Part shown: positions 1 through 7,569 of the stretch, piece by piece
Numbering within the stretch: the first letter of the stretch is position 1
Layout: each line of letters starts with the position of its first letter
Origin: Thiobacillaceae bacterium
GTDB taxonomy: Bacteria; Pseudomonadota; Gammaproteobacteria; Burkholderiales; Thiobacillaceae
NCBI GenBank assembly: GCA_025054655.1
Contig: JANWZL010000010.1
Location: 1-43,155 of the forward strand
DNA: 43,155 bases
Reading direction: 5' to 3'
Program-made: the position numbers and the translations under genes
Notes under the pieces: model-generated
What the model was told of the DNA's origin: nothing
Databases searched by the model: none
The model's input: only the letters and a program-made list of their open reading frames with translations

Positions 1-182
1 CGCAGCTCTTCCCGCATACGCCCCTGTTCTTCCGGCGGCAGACGCTCCCAGCGTCCCGGCCCGCGCGCTCCCTCACGCTGGGCAAGCCAGACGGCAGGCT
101 CGGGTGTTGGCGCCGGTTCCGCCTGGACGGGGCCAGCGGCCATCATGACGGCCAGGCCGATGAGCAGAACGTTTGCTTGCAT
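1..182 (-). CDS. Small secreted protein, 5' part only (DUF3106-like?)
   Basis: The gene runs off the left edge of the window, so only about 60 N-terminal codons are visible. The start is fixed by an AAGGAG ribosome binding site seven bases before the ATG. The first ~22 residues form a short hydrophobic leader ending in Pro-Val-Gln-Ala, a likely signal peptidase I site, so the product is probably periplasmic. The mature part is Pro/Glu/Arg-rich and contains Trp-Glu-Arg-Leu-Pro-Pro-Glu-Glu-Gln followed by Arg-Met-Arg-Glu-Glu. This resembles the repeated W-x-x-L-x-P-E-x-R units of DUF3106 proteins, or a Spy/CpxP-like helical protein. It is divergent from the response-regulator gene, like cpxP beside cpxRA, but the family call is tentative. 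Confidence 0.6.
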   Translation of the reverse strand, partial: MQANVLLIGLAVMMAAGPVQAEPAPTPEPAVWLAQREGARGPGRWERLPPEEQGRMREEL

Positions 183-260
183 GGTGCGCTCCTTGTCACG
201 GTTGCCTCGCGTACGCTACCCAGCATAGGCGGCAGCGGTTTCCCGACCGTTTCCGCGCGG

Positions 261-284
261 GTTAAATTTGTTACAGTCTGTTAC
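261..284. promoter_or_regulatory. Candidate OmpR/CpxR-type operator (three phased half-sites)
   Basis: In the divergent intergenic region the plus strand reads GTTAA (261-265), GTTAC (270-274) and GTTAC (280-284), with starts 9 and 10 bp apart. On the minus strand this is GTAAC-N5-GTAAC-N4-TTAAC. Winged-helix OmpR/PhoB-family regulators bind tandem half-sites spaced about one helical turn; the CpxR consensus is GTAAA-N5-GTAAA. The position 13 bp before the regulator gene suggests autoregulation, and possibly control of the divergent secreted-protein gene. This is inference from spacing only. Confidence 0.5.
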
Positions 285-296
285 CGTAGCGAGACG

Positions 297-1007
297 ATGC
301 AGCCCACCCCGCCGCTGATCCTGGTGGTCGATGACGATGCCGGCATCCGTGAGCTCCTCGCCGCTTATCTTGCGCAACAGGGCTATCGGGTGAGCGTGGC
401 GCGCGACGGCCACGACATGGATGCGGCGCTTGCACGCGAGCGCCCGGACCTGGTGGTGATGGACCTCATGCTGCCCGGCGAGGATGGTCTGGCCCTGACC
501 CGGCGCCTCAAATCCACCCTGGGTTGCCCGGTGATCATGCTCTCGGCCCGCGGCGAGGACATCGACCGCATCGTCGGCCTGGAGGTGGGGGCGGACGACT
601 ACTTGCCCAAACCCTTCAACCCGCGCGAGCTGCTCGCGCGCATCCGCGCCGTGCTGCGGCGCGGGCAACCCGCGCCGGGGGCGGCGGCCGCCGAGCTGAT
701 CCGCTTCGGCCCCTATACCCTGGACCTGGCCGCCCAGCGGCTCACCCGCGACGGCACCGAGGTGGCGCTCACCCAGGCCGAGTTCGACCTGCTGCGCCTG
801 TTCGCCGAGCACCCCAACCGGGCCCTCACCCGCGACCAGATCATGGACTGGCTCAAAGGCTACGAACGCGACCCCTTCGACCGCTCCATCGACGTGCGCG
901 TGACGCGCCTGCGGCGCAAGCTCGAACCCGACCCCGCGCATCCGGTCTACATCCGCACCGTGCGAGGCCACGGCTACCTGTTCAACCCCAAAGGTGGCAC
1001 CCCCTGA
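297..1007 (+). CDS. ompR: OmpR-family response regulator
   Basis: This is a 236-residue two-domain response regulator. The receiver domain (about 1-125) has the acidic pair Asp12-Asp13, the phospho-acceptor Asp56 in V-V-M-D-L-M-L-P, and the conserved Lys in Y-L-P-K-P-F-N-P-R-E. The winged-helix DNA-binding domain fills the C-terminal half, with the typical R-x-x-R-R-K-L-E and T-V-R-G-H-G-Y endings. The signature around the Lys closely matches OmpR itself. An in-frame extension to 177 exists, but ATG 297 starts the domain correctly and leaves the upstream operator free. It is followed by an EnvZ-type kinase gene, so the pair probably forms one two-component system; the signal is unknown. Confidence 0.88.
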   Translation: MQPTPPLILVVDDDAGIRELLAAYLAQQGYRVSVARDGHDMDAALARERPDLVVMDLMLPGEDGLALTRRLKSTLGCPVIMLSARGEDIDRIVGLEVGADDYLPKPFNPRELLARIRAVLRRGQPAPGAAAAELIRFGPYTLDLAAQRLTRDGTEVALTQAEFDLLRLFAEHPNRALTRDQIMDWLKGYERDPFDRSIDVRVTRLRRKLEPDPAHPVYIRTVRGHGYLFNPKGGTP

Positions 1008-1059
1008 CCCCTCACCCTCCCCCCTCACCCCTAACCCCTAACCCATCACCCCTCACCTC
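1001..1059 (+). repeat. Degenerate CCCCTMA heptamer array between regulator and kinase
   Basis: The last codons of the regulator and the whole spacer to the kinase ATG are built of tandem 7-mers: CCCCTGA 1001-1007 (holding the stop), CCCCTCA 1008-1014, a 6-base unit 1015-1020, CCCCTCA 1021-1027, CCCCTAA 1028-1034 and 1035-1041, CCCATCA 1042-1048, CCCCTCA 1049-1055, then CCTC. The tract carries no purine-rich ribosome binding site for the kinase gene. Unit-number changes would move the spacing between the two cistrons without touching either protein. Confidence 0.85.
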
Positions 1060-2373
1060 ATGCAGACCCTGTTCGGCCGCACCGCCGTGCTGCTCGTTGC
1101 CGCCTTCGCCCTGCTCATGGCGGCCACCCTGGCGGTGGTGTGGGTCCGACTGGTCGAACCGCTGGCCACACGCACGGCCGATGGCCTGGCCGCGCGCATG
1201 GTGCTGGCGGCACAGACCTGGGCCGAGCTGCCACCGGCCACCCGCCCCGACTACGAGCTGGAACTGGCTATGCACCACGGCCTGGAGCTGGGCGCGGTGC
1301 AGGGGCGGCTGCCGCAGGCGCTCGATCCGGGCGATTTCGACCGTCGGGTGGCGCAGGCGCTCGCCGCGCGCTTGCGCGAACCGATCACCCTCAAACGCGG
1401 GCCCGACCCGGCCTGGGCCTGGGCCGAGTGGCATCAGGGCGGGCACCTGTTGCGCGTGGGTTATCGGCGTACGGACTATGCCCTCGCCGCCCCCTGGGAG
1501 GCCGCCGCCGTGCTGCTTGCCGGCGCCCTGGGTCTCACCCTGCTCGCGTTGGCGCTCGTGCGCCACACCAGCTTACAGCTGCGCGCTCTAGCCCGACAGG
1601 CCGCGGTGGTCGCCCAAGGACGCCTGCCCGAGCCGCTGCCGGAGACGGGGGCGGCCGAACTCATGCAGCTCACGCGTGCCTTCAACCGCATGGCCGCCGA
1701 GGTGCAGGCCCTGCTGGACAACCGCACCACGCTGCTGGCGGGCATCTCGCACGACCTGAAGACGCCGCTGACGCGGCTGCGCCTGTCGCTGGCGCTGCTC
1801 GACGGCCGGGTCGAGCCGCCGCAGCTGGCCCGCCTGGAGGCCGAGGTGGAGGAGATGCAGCGGCTGATCGACGACATGCTCACGCTGGCCCGCTCGCTGC
1901 GGGCCGAACCGCAGCAGACGATGGACCTGGCCGAACTGGTCGGGGCCGTGGTGGACCGGGCGCGCGCGGGCGGGGCGATCGCATGGCGGCCGGACGGCGC
2001 CTGCCCATGGCCGGTGGCGCCGCAGGCCTGCAGCCGCATCCTCGCCAACCTGCTCGACAACGCCCAGCGCTATGGCGGCGGGCAGCCGGTCGAGGTGGAG
2101 CTGGCGTGCGGGCAGGCGTGCGCGCGCGTGCGGGTGCTCGACCGCGGGCCGGGCATCCCAGCGCACGAGCGCGAGGCGGTCTTCCGCCCCTTCTACCGGC
2201 TGGAGGCCTCGCGCAGCCGCGCCAGCGGCGGCAGCGGCCTGGGCCTGGCCATCGCCCGGCAGCTGGCGGATGCGCACGGCTGGCGCATCGAACTCAAGGA
2301 CCGCCCCGGCGGAGGGCTGGTGGCCGAGCTCGTGCTGCCGCGGGCGAGCGACCTCACTTGGCGTGATAGCTGA
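1060..2373 (+). CDS. envZ: EnvZ-type sensor histidine kinase
   Basis: A 437-residue membrane kinase. A first transmembrane helix lies at about 8-30, a short periplasmic sensor region follows to about 145, and a second helix spans about 147-168. A HAMP domain then leads to the dimerisation box with the phospho-accepting His231 in I-S-H-D-L-K-T-P-L-T-R, almost the EnvZ H-box. The ATP-binding domain has the N-box (N-L-L-D-N-A), G1 (D-R-G-P-G-I) and G2 (G-G-S-G-L-G-L-A) motifs. It presumably phosphorylates the regulator encoded just upstream. No Shine-Dalgarno sequence precedes the ATG, only the C-rich heptamer tract. Its 3' end overlaps the small minus-strand gene by 20 bp. Confidence 0.88.
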   Translation: MQTLFGRTAVLLVAAFALLMAATLAVVWVRLVEPLATRTADGLAARMVLAAQTWAELPPATRPDYELELAMHHGLELGAVQGRLPQALDPGDFDRRVAQALAARLREPITLKRGPDPAWAWAEWHQGGHLLRVGYRRTDYALAAPWEAAAVLLAGALGLTLLALALVRHTSLQLRALARQAAVVAQGRLPEPLPETGAAELMQLTRAFNRMAAEVQALLDNRTTLLAGISHDLKTPLTRLRLSLALLDGRVEPPQLARLEAEVEEMQRLIDDMLTLARSLRAEPQQTMDLAELVGAVVDRARAGGAIAWRPDGACPWPVAPQACSRILANLLDNAQRYGGGQPVEVELACGQACARVRVLDRGPGIPAHEREAVFRPFYRLEASRSRASGGSGLGLAIARQLADAHGWRIELKDRPGGGLVAELVLPRASDLTWRDS

Positions 2374-2509
2374 AGATCACCACCTCCAGCCAGTACAGCG
2401 TCCAGCAGCGGATGGAGAAGTGGCGGCTGTGGGTCTCGAAGCGCCGCCAGACGTGTTCGGCCGTGCGGCGGATGCGGATGGTCAGGCCGGGTGTCAAGGT
2501 CAGGGTCAT
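2354..2509 (-). CDS. 51-residue small protein, unrecognised
   Basis: A 51-codon reading frame begins at ATG 2509, has an AGGAGA ribosome binding site eight bases upstream, and ends at TGA 2354, tail-to-tail with the kinase gene. A sigma-54-type promoter lies correctly placed upstream at 2541-2557, predicting a leader of about 22 nt. The product is strongly basic in its middle (I-R-I-R-R-T and V-W-R-R-F) and aromatic/hydrophobic toward its end (W-T-L-Y-W-L-E-V-V-I-F), so a peripheral membrane association is possible. I do not recognise a family and assign no function. Confidence that it is a real gene comes from the promoter plus ribosome binding site, not from homology. Confidence 0.62.
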   Translation of the reverse strand: MTLTLTPGLTIRIRRTAEHVWRRFETHSRHFSIRCWTLYWLEVVIFSYHAK

Positions 2510-2540
2510 TTTCGTGTCTCCTAGGGTTTACCCCCATGAG

Positions 2541-2557
2541 AAGCAAGACGCATGCCC
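2541..2557 (-). promoter_or_regulatory. Sigma-54 (RpoN) -24/-12 promoter of the 51-codon gene
   Basis: Read on the minus strand, GGGCATGCGTCTTGCT matches the RpoN consensus TGGCAC-N5-TTGCW. The -24 GG is at 2556-2555 and the -12 GC at 2544-2543, with the required 10 bases between them. Transcription would start near 2531, just before the ribosome binding site at 2522-2516. The core AGCAAGACGCATGCC on the plus strand (2542-2556) recurs exactly at 41536-41550 before prkA. An activator site is expected but not identified. Confidence 0.6.
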
Positions 2558-2561
2558 ATCA

Positions 2562-2582
2562 CTGACGCCGCAGCAGCGTCAG
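2562..2582. repeat. Inverted repeat upstream of the sigma-54 element
   Basis: CTGACGC (2562-2568) and GCGTCAG (2576-2582) form a perfect 7-bp inverted repeat around a 7-base centre. It lies 5 bp beyond the -24 element of the small-gene promoter and about 140 bp before the tpiA promoter. It could be a protein-binding site or a weak hairpin; there is no T-run for termination. The remaining sequence 2583-2727 shows nothing I can name. Confidence 0.5.
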
Positions 2583-2727
2583 GGGGTTGCGTCCAACCGC
2601 GCCCTGCGCCGGCCCCGCACGGATTGGCGGTTGGCCCATCGGCTGGACGAGCGACGAGATCACGGCAGACTGTCGAGCTTTCGACGCCTGTTGATCCTAC
2701 CCGCACAGGGCTTGAGGCCGGCCGGGT

Positions 2728-2757
2728 TTGACCCCTCCCTCCCCTCACCGGTATCAT
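2728..2757 (+). promoter_or_regulatory. Sigma-70-type promoter of tpiA-secG-tRNA-Leu
   Basis: TTGACC (2728-2733) and TATCAT (2752-2757) are separated by 18 bp, giving a start near 2764 and a leader of about 24 nt before the tpiA ATG. Both hexamers match the consensus at five of six positions. The tpiA start lacks an obvious ribosome binding site. Confidence 0.6.
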
Positions 2758-2787
2758 TCCCTTTTCGACTGAACACCCTTCTACGCC

Positions 2788-3534
<747 letters not shown>

Positions 3535-3559
3535 GCGCGTCCCTGCCGAGGGTCAAGAC

Positions 3560-3892
3560 ATGGAACTGCTGCTGTGGATCCTGCACATCCTGATCGCCGC
3601 CGGCATCGTCGTGTTGGTGCTGCTGCAGCACGGCAAGGGCGCCGACATGGGCGCGGCCTTCGGCAGTGGAGCCTCGGGCAGCCTGTTCGGGGCCACCGGT
3701 TCGGCCAACTTCCTGTCGCGCACGACCGCGGTGCTCGCCACCCTGTTCTTCCTGACCAGCCTGGGCCTGACCTATATCTCCAGCCAGAAGGCGCAGGCGG
3801 TCAAACCGGTCGCCGCCCCGGCACAGCCGGCCGCCCCCGCGCAACCGGCCGCCCCCGCTCCGGGTGACAAACCGGTCGAAATCCCGCGATAA
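3560..3892 (+). CDS. secG: Preprotein translocase subunit SecG
   Basis: SecG is the small non-essential subunit of the SecYEG inner-membrane translocon. The 110-residue protein has two hydrophobic helices (about 3-24 and 52-75) separated by the conserved Gly-rich cytosolic loop G-K-G-A-D-M-G-A-A-F-G-S-G-A-S. A longer frame begins at 3497 inside tpiA, but ATG 3560 has a GAGGG ribosome binding site and begins the family exactly. The C-terminal tail is a low-complexity run of Gln-Pro-Ala-Ala-Pro-Ala repeats, longer than in Escherichia coli and probably disordered. A tRNA-Leu gene follows, the classic secG-leuU neighbourhood. Confidence 0.95.
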   Translation: MELLLWILHILIAAGIVVLVLLQHGKGADMGAAFGSGASGSLFGATGSANFLSRTTAVLATLFFLTSLGLTYISSQKAQAVKPVAAPAQPAAPAQPAAPAPGDKPVEIPR

Positions 3893-3899
3893 TATCAAG

Positions 3900-3914
3900 C
3901 CCCGCAGCGCGGGG
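3900..3914 (+). other. GC hairpin between secG and tRNA-Leu
   Basis: CCCCGC (3900-3905) pairs with GCGGGG (3909-3914) across a three-base loop. There is no T-run, so it is not a standard terminator. Its place four bases before the tRNA suggests it shapes processing of a secG-tRNA co-transcript or protects the secG mRNA end. Confidence 0.5.
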
Positions 3915-3918
3915 TGAG

Positions 3919-4003
3919 GCCGACGTGGTGGAATTGGTAGACACGCTGTCTTGAGGGGGCAGTGCGGCAACGCGTGCGAGTTCGAGTCTCGCCGTCGGCA
4001 CCA
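3919..4003 (+). tRNA. leuU: tRNA-Leu (anticodon GAG)
   Basis: The sequence folds as a class II tRNA. The acceptor stem is GCCGACG (3919-3925) with CGTCGGC (3993-3999), A4000 is the discriminator and CCA is encoded at 4001-4003. The D-arm contains GGTGGAATTGGTAGACAC, the anticodon stem is CTGTC/GGCAG with loop TTGAGGG and anticodon GAG at 3953-3955. A long variable arm follows, and the T-arm carries GTTCGAGTC. It reads CUC and CUU leucine codons. No separate promoter is evident, so it is likely cut from the tpiA-secG transcript. Confidence 0.97.
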
Positions 4004-4039
4004 ATCAAATTTCCTTATGCATTCCTGCCGTTATTTAAT

Positions 4040-4065
4040 AAGCCATTGATATCAATGGCTTTTTC
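4040..4065 (+). terminator. Intrinsic terminator after tRNA-Leu
   Basis: AGCCATTGAT (4041-4050) is followed directly by its reverse complement ATCAATGGCT (4051-4060), giving a stem with a small ATAT loop, then a run of five T (4060-4064). It ends the tpiA-secG-leuU unit and separates it from the nuo promoter that starts 14 bp later. The other strand ends in a less clean A/T-rich tract, so weak bidirectional action is possible. Confidence 0.85.
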
Positions 4066-4078
4066 GGCCTGCAGCGGC

Positions 4079-4108
4079 TTGACATGCAGCGGCCGGGCGG
4101 CATAGACT
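4079..4108 (+). promoter_or_regulatory. Sigma-70-type promoter of the nuo operon
   Basis: A perfect TTGACA (4079-4084) is followed after 18 bp by TAGACT (4103-4108), matching four of six -10 positions. Transcription would begin near 4115, leaving a leader of about 35 nt before nuoA. It lies right after the terminator, so the operon has its own start. Confidence 0.65.
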
Positions 4109-4148
4109 TCGGCCTACGATACGCCGCCGGGGTGAACGAGACACCAGC

Positions 4149-4505
4149 ATGCTGGAGAACTATTTCCCTATCTTGTTGTTCATCCTGGTGGGGTTGGTCA
4201 TCGGTGCGGTGGCCATTGGTGTGGGCTGGGTGCTCTCGCCCAACCGTCCCGATGCGGAAAAGCTCTCGCCTTATGAGTGCGGCTTCGAGGCCTTCGAAGA
4301 CGCGCGCATGAAGTTCGACGTACGCTACTATCTGGTGGCCATCCTGTTCATCCTGTTCGACCTGGAGATCGCCTTTCTCTTCCCCTGGGCGGTGGTGCTG
4401 GAGGAGATCGGCGCCTTCGGCTTCTGGTCCATGATGGTCTTTCTGGCCCTGCTCACGGTCGGTTTCGTCTATGAATGGATGAAAGGGGCGTTGGAATGGG
4501 AATGA
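4149..4505 (+). CDS. nuoA: NADH-quinone oxidoreductase subunit A
   Basis: Membrane subunit of respiratory complex I, located at the junction of the peripheral and membrane arms. The 118-residue product has three hydrophobic segments (about 8-30, 63-83, 90-110). It carries the conserved cytosolic-loop signature S-P-Y-E-C-G-F-E followed by [17 protein letters not shown] near residue 60. It is the first gene of the nuo operon. The 98-bp gap to nuoB is unusually long for this operon and contains a REP-like palindrome. Confidence 0.97.
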   Translation: MLENYFPILLFILVGLVIGAVAIGVGWVLSPNRPDAEKLSPYECGFEAFEDARMKFDVRYYLVAILFILFDLEIAFLFPWAVVLEEIGAFGFWSMMVFLALLTVGFVYEWMKGALEWE

Positions 4506-4547
4506 TGCCTCTCGTCATGCCCCACGTTCATACCGCAGGCATCCGCC

Positions 4548-4572
4548 GTAGGAGCGGCGAGAGCCGCGCTAT
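4548..4572 (+). repeat. REP-like palindrome with GTAG head
   Basis: GTAGGAGCGGCGAGAGCCGC begins at 4548: a GTAG tetranucleotide, then GCGGC (4554-4558) and GCCGC (4563-4567) around a GAGA loop. This is the form of the REP elements common in Pseudomonas and Xanthomonas, whose GTAG/GGAG head is recognised by RAYT (TnpA-REP) transposases. It lies in the nuoA-nuoB gap. No RAYT gene is in the window. Confidence 0.65.
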
Positions 4573-4603
4573 ACGCGAAACAGACCTTGCGAACCGGTGA
4601 GCC

Positions 4604-5080
4604 ATGAGCATCGAAGGTGTTCTGCAGAAGGGTTTCATCACCACCACCGCCGATGCGGTGATCAACTGGGCCAAGACCGGGTCGCTGTGGCCCATGACCT
4701 TTGGGCTCGCCTGCTGTGCGGTGGAGATGATGCACGCCGGGGCCTCGCGCTACGACCTCGACCGCTTCGGCGTGGTCTTCCGCCCCAGCCCCCGCCAGAG
4801 CGACCTCATGATCGTGGCCGGCACCCTGTGCAACAAGATGGCCCCGGCCCTGCGCAAGGTCTATGACCAGATGGCCGAGCCGCGCTGGGTGATCTCCATG
4901 GGCTCCTGTGCCAACGGCGGCGGCTATTACCATTACTCGTACTCCGTGGTGCGCGGCTGCGACCGCATCGTACCGGTGGACGTCTATGTGCCCGGCTGCC
5001 CGCCCACGGCCGAAGCCCTGCTGTACGGCATCCTGCAGTTGCAGAAAAAGATCCGCCGCACCCACACCATCGCCCGCTAA
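4604..5080 (+). CDS. nuoB: NADH-quinone oxidoreductase subunit B
   Basis: Carries the terminal [4Fe-4S] cluster N2 that passes electrons to quinone in complex I. The four ligands are present: the tandem Cys37-Cys38 in L-A-C-C-A-V-E-M, Cys102 in M-G-S-C-A-N-G-G, and Cys132 in [10 protein letters not shown]. The 158-residue length is standard. The ATG follows a GGTGAG ribosome binding site. Translation may be insulated from nuoA by the intervening palindrome. Confidence 0.98.
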   Translation: MSIEGVLQKGFITTTADAVINWAKTGSLWPMTFGLACCAVEMMHAGASRYDLDRFGVVFRPSPRQSDLMIVAGTLCNKMAPALRKVYDQMAEPRWVISMGSCANGGGYYHYSYSVVRGCDRIVPVDVYVPGCPPTAEALLYGILQLQKKIRRTHTIAR

Positions 5081-5095
5081 AGAAGCCGACCGACC

Positions 5096-5701
5096 ATGCC
5101 GCTCACCCCCGAGGCCCTGCTTGCGCCTGTGAACGATGCGCTGGGCGAGAAGATCGTCGCACATAAGCTCGCCTTGGGCGAGTTGACCATTGAGGTGCGC
5201 CCGTCGGATTGGGTGGAGGTGGCCTATGCCCTGCGCGACACGCCGGAGCTTGCCTTCGACATGCTGATCGACCTGTGCGGCGTGGATTACTCCGCCTACA
5301 AGGACGGTGCCTGGTCCGGCCGGCGTTTCGCCGTGGTGCTGCACCTGCTGTCGGTGGCCCGCAACCACCGGCTGCGCGTGCGCACCTTCTGCGACAACGA
5401 TGACTTCCCCATGCTGGCCAGCCTGGTCGAGGTATGGCCGGCGGCCAACTGGTTCGAGCGCGAGGCCTTCGACCTGTTCGGCATCGTCTTCGAGGGTCAC
5501 CCCGATCTGCGGCGTCTGCTGACCGACTACGGCTTCATCGGCCACCCCTTCCGCAAGGACTTCCCCCTCTCGGGCCATGTCGAGATGCGCTACGACCCGG
5601 AGTTGAAACGTGTGATCTACCAGCCGGTGAGCATCGAGCCACGCGAGCTGGTGCCGCGCATCGTGCGCGAGGAGACTTACGGGGACAGCGGCCGTGGCTG
5701 A
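5096..5701 (+). CDS. nuoC: NADH-quinone oxidoreductase subunit C
   Basis: Peripheral-arm (30-kDa) subunit of complex I, without cofactors, which packs against NuoD near the quinone site. The 201-residue protein shows the family core: [11 protein letters not shown], then [17 protein letters not shown] and [19 protein letters not shown]. It is a stand-alone gene, unlike the nuoCD fusion of enteric bacteria. A 138-bp spacer with a strong hairpin separates it from nuoD. Confidence 0.97.
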   Translation: MPLTPEALLAPVNDALGEKIVAHKLALGELTIEVRPSDWVEVAYALRDTPELAFDMLIDLCGVDYSAYKDGAWSGRRFAVVLHLLSVARNHRLRVRTFCDNDDFPMLASLVEVWPAANWFEREAFDLFGIVFEGHPDLRRLLTDYGFIGHPFRKDFPLSGHVEMRYDPELKRVIYQPVSIEPRELVPRIVREETYGDSGRG

Positions 5702-5745
5702 GAGCCGCATGCATCCGCTCGATCCGCACCGCGGCCGCGCTGCGC

Positions 5746-5778
5746 GCTTAACCTTTGCTGCGCAAAGGTTAGCCTACG
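5746..5778 (-). repeat. Second GTAG-headed palindrome, in the nuoC-nuoD gap
   Basis: TAACCTTTGC (5749-5758) and GCAAAGGTTA (5762-5771) form a perfect 10-bp stem with a three-base loop. On the minus strand the stem is preceded by GTAG (5777-5774), the same head as in the nuoA-nuoB element, so it looks like a REP-type element in opposite orientation. In the nuo transcript it would form a stable hairpin upstream of nuoD. A separate 10-bp palindrome GCAACGTTGC lies at 5792-5801. Confidence 0.6.
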
Positions 5779-5839
5779 CCGAAGTTGAGATGCAACGTTG
5801 CGGTGCTCGCTGCCTGCCTTCGTTTGAGGGTGTGCTCTA

Positions 5840-7093
5840 ATGGCCGAGATTCGCAATTACACGCTCAACTTTGGCCCTCAGCATCCGGCGGCGCATGGGG
5901 TGCTGCGGCTGGTGCTGGAGCTGGATGGCGAGGTGATCGAGCGTGCCGACCCGCACGTGGGGCTGCTGCATCGGGCGACCGAGAAGCTCGCCGAGCACAA
6001 GACCTTTCTGCAGTCGGTCCCCTACATGGACCGGCTGGACTATGTCTCCATGATGTGCAACGAGCACGCCTACGTGCTCGCCATCGAGAAGCTGCTGGGC
6101 ATCACCCCGCCCATCCGCGCGCAGTACATCCGCGTGATGTTCGATGAACTGACCCGCATCCTCAACCACCTGCTGTGGCTGGGGGCGCACGCGCTGGACA
6201 TCGGGGCGATGACGGTGTTCCTGTATTGCTTCCGCGAGCGCGAGGACATCATGGACATGTACGAGGCGGTGTCCGGCGCGCGTATGCACGCGGCCTACTA
6301 CCGCCCGGGCGGGGTCTATCGCGACCTGCCGGACAAGATGCCGCAGTACGAGCCCTCGCCCTACAAGAGCGCGGAGGAGGTGCGGCGCCTCAACGAGAAC
6401 CGCCAAGGCTCGCTGCTCGACTTCATCGAGGACTTCACGAATCGTTTCCCGGCCTACGTGGACGAGTACGAAACGCTGCTCACCGACAACCGTATCTGGA
6501 AGCAACGCACGGTGGGCATCGGCGTGGTCTCGCCCGAGCGGGCCAAGGCCCTGGGGTTCACCGGCCCCATGCTGCGCGGCTCGGGGGTGGTATGGGACCT
6601 GCGCCGCCACCAACCCTACGAGGTCTATGACCAGCTCGACTTCGACATCGCAGTGGGTGTCAATGGCGACTGCTATGACCGTTATCTGGTGCGCATCGAG
6701 GAGATGCGCCAGGCCAACCGTATCGTCAAGCAGTGCGTGGACTGGCTGCGCAAGAACCCCGGCCCGGTGATGATCGACAACCACAAGGTCGCCCCGCCCT
6801 CGCGTGCGGCCATGAAGGGCAACATGGAGGAGCTCATCCACCACTTCAAGCTGTTCACTGAGGGCATGCACGTGCCCGAGGGCGAGGCCTATGCGGCGGT
6901 GGAACACCCCAAGGGCGAGTTCGGCATCTATCTCATCTCCGACGGGGCCAACAAACCCTACCGCATGAAGATCCGCCCGGCCGGCTTCACCCACATGGCG
7001 GCCTTGGACGAGCTCGCCCGCGGGCACATGATCGCCGACGTGGTGGCCCTGATCGGCACCATAGACATCGTGTTCGGAGACATCGACCGATGA
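5840..7093 (+). CDS. nuoD: NADH-quinone oxidoreductase subunit D
   Basis: The 49-kDa subunit of complex I, related to the large subunit of [NiFe] hydrogenases, forms much of the quinone-binding cavity with NuoB. The 417-residue product begins with the conserved [15 protein letters not shown] and contains the R-G-S-G-V-x-W-D-L-R motif. It ends with [13 protein letters not shown], the invariant C-terminus of the family. The ATG follows a GAGGGTG ribosome binding site. Its last bases overlap the nuoE start (ATGA), indicating coupled translation. Confidence 0.98.
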   Translation: MAEIRNYTLNFGPQHPAAHGVLRLVLELDGEVIERADPHVGLLHRATEKLAEHKTFLQSVPYMDRLDYVSMMCNEHAYVLAIEKLLGITPPIRAQYIRVMFDELTRILNHLLWLGAHALDIGAMTVFLYCFREREDIMDMYEAVSGARMHAAYYRPGGVYRDLPDKMPQYEPSPYKSAEEVRRLNENRQGSLLDFIEDFTNRFPAYVDEYETLLTDNRIWKQRTVGIGVVSPERAKALGFTGPMLRGSGVVWDLRRHQPYEVYDQLDFDIAVGVNGDCYDRYLVRIEEMRQANRIVKQCVDWLRKNPGPVMIDNHKVAPPSRAAMKGNMEELIHHFKLFTEGMHVPEGEAYAAVEHPKGEFGIYLISDGANKPYRMKIRPAGFTHMAALDELARGHMIADVVALIGTIDIVFGDIDR

Positions 7094-7569
7094 GTCTGCT
7101 CTCTCCCGAGGCGCTCGTGCGCATCGACCGCGAGATGGCCAAATATCCGCCCGATCAGCGGCAATCCGCGGTCATGAGCGCACTGCGCATCGCCCAGCAG
7201 GAGAAGGGCTGGCTCGCGCCCGAGGTGATCGAGTTCGTCGCCCACTATCTGGGCATGCCGGCCATCGCCGTGTACGAGGTGGCCACCTTCTACAACATGT
7301 ACGACCTCAAACCCGTCGGCCGGCACAAGATCACCCTGTGCACCAACCTCTCCTGCACCCTGCAGGGGGCGGACCGCATCGCTGCGCATCTCAAGGCGCG
7401 CCTGGGCGTGGACTTCGGCGAGACCACCGCGGATGGGCGTTACACCCTGAAGGCGGGCGAGTGCATGGGCGCCTGCGGCGACGGCCCCCTGTGTCTGCAC
7501 AACAACCACGAGATGCACGAACGGCTCACACCGGACAAAGTGGACGAGCTGTTGGACAAGTGGACATGA
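7090..7569 (+). CDS. nuoE: NADH-quinone oxidoreductase subunit E
   Basis: The 24-kDa subunit of the NADH-dehydrogenase module. Its thioredoxin-like fold binds the [2Fe-2S] cluster N1a through C-T-N-L-S-C and, some 35 residues later, C-M-G-A-C-G. Both pairs are visible in the C-terminal half of this 159-residue protein. It overlaps nuoD by four bases and nuoF by four bases (ATGA at 7566), typical of a tightly coupled NuoEFG module. Confidence 0.97.
   Translation: MSLLSPEALVRIDREMAKYPPDQRQSAVMSALRIAQQEKGWLAPEVIEFVAHYLGMPAIAVYEVATFYNMYDLKPVGRHKITLCTNLSCTLQGADRIAAHLKARLGVDFGETTADGRYTLKAGECMGACGDGPLCLHNNHEMHERLTPDKVDELLDKWT

Noticed and set aside
3919-4065. tRNA-Leu as an attachment site of an integrated element.
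   Set aside because: No integrase, no duplicated tRNA 3' end and no foreign genes follow; the nuo operon promoter starts directly after the terminator.
5837-7027. A 396-codon frame antisense to nuoD, with similar long antisense frames under nuoB, nuoF and nuoG.
   Set aside because: Composition is of shadow type and the sense frames carry conserved complex I motifs throughout.
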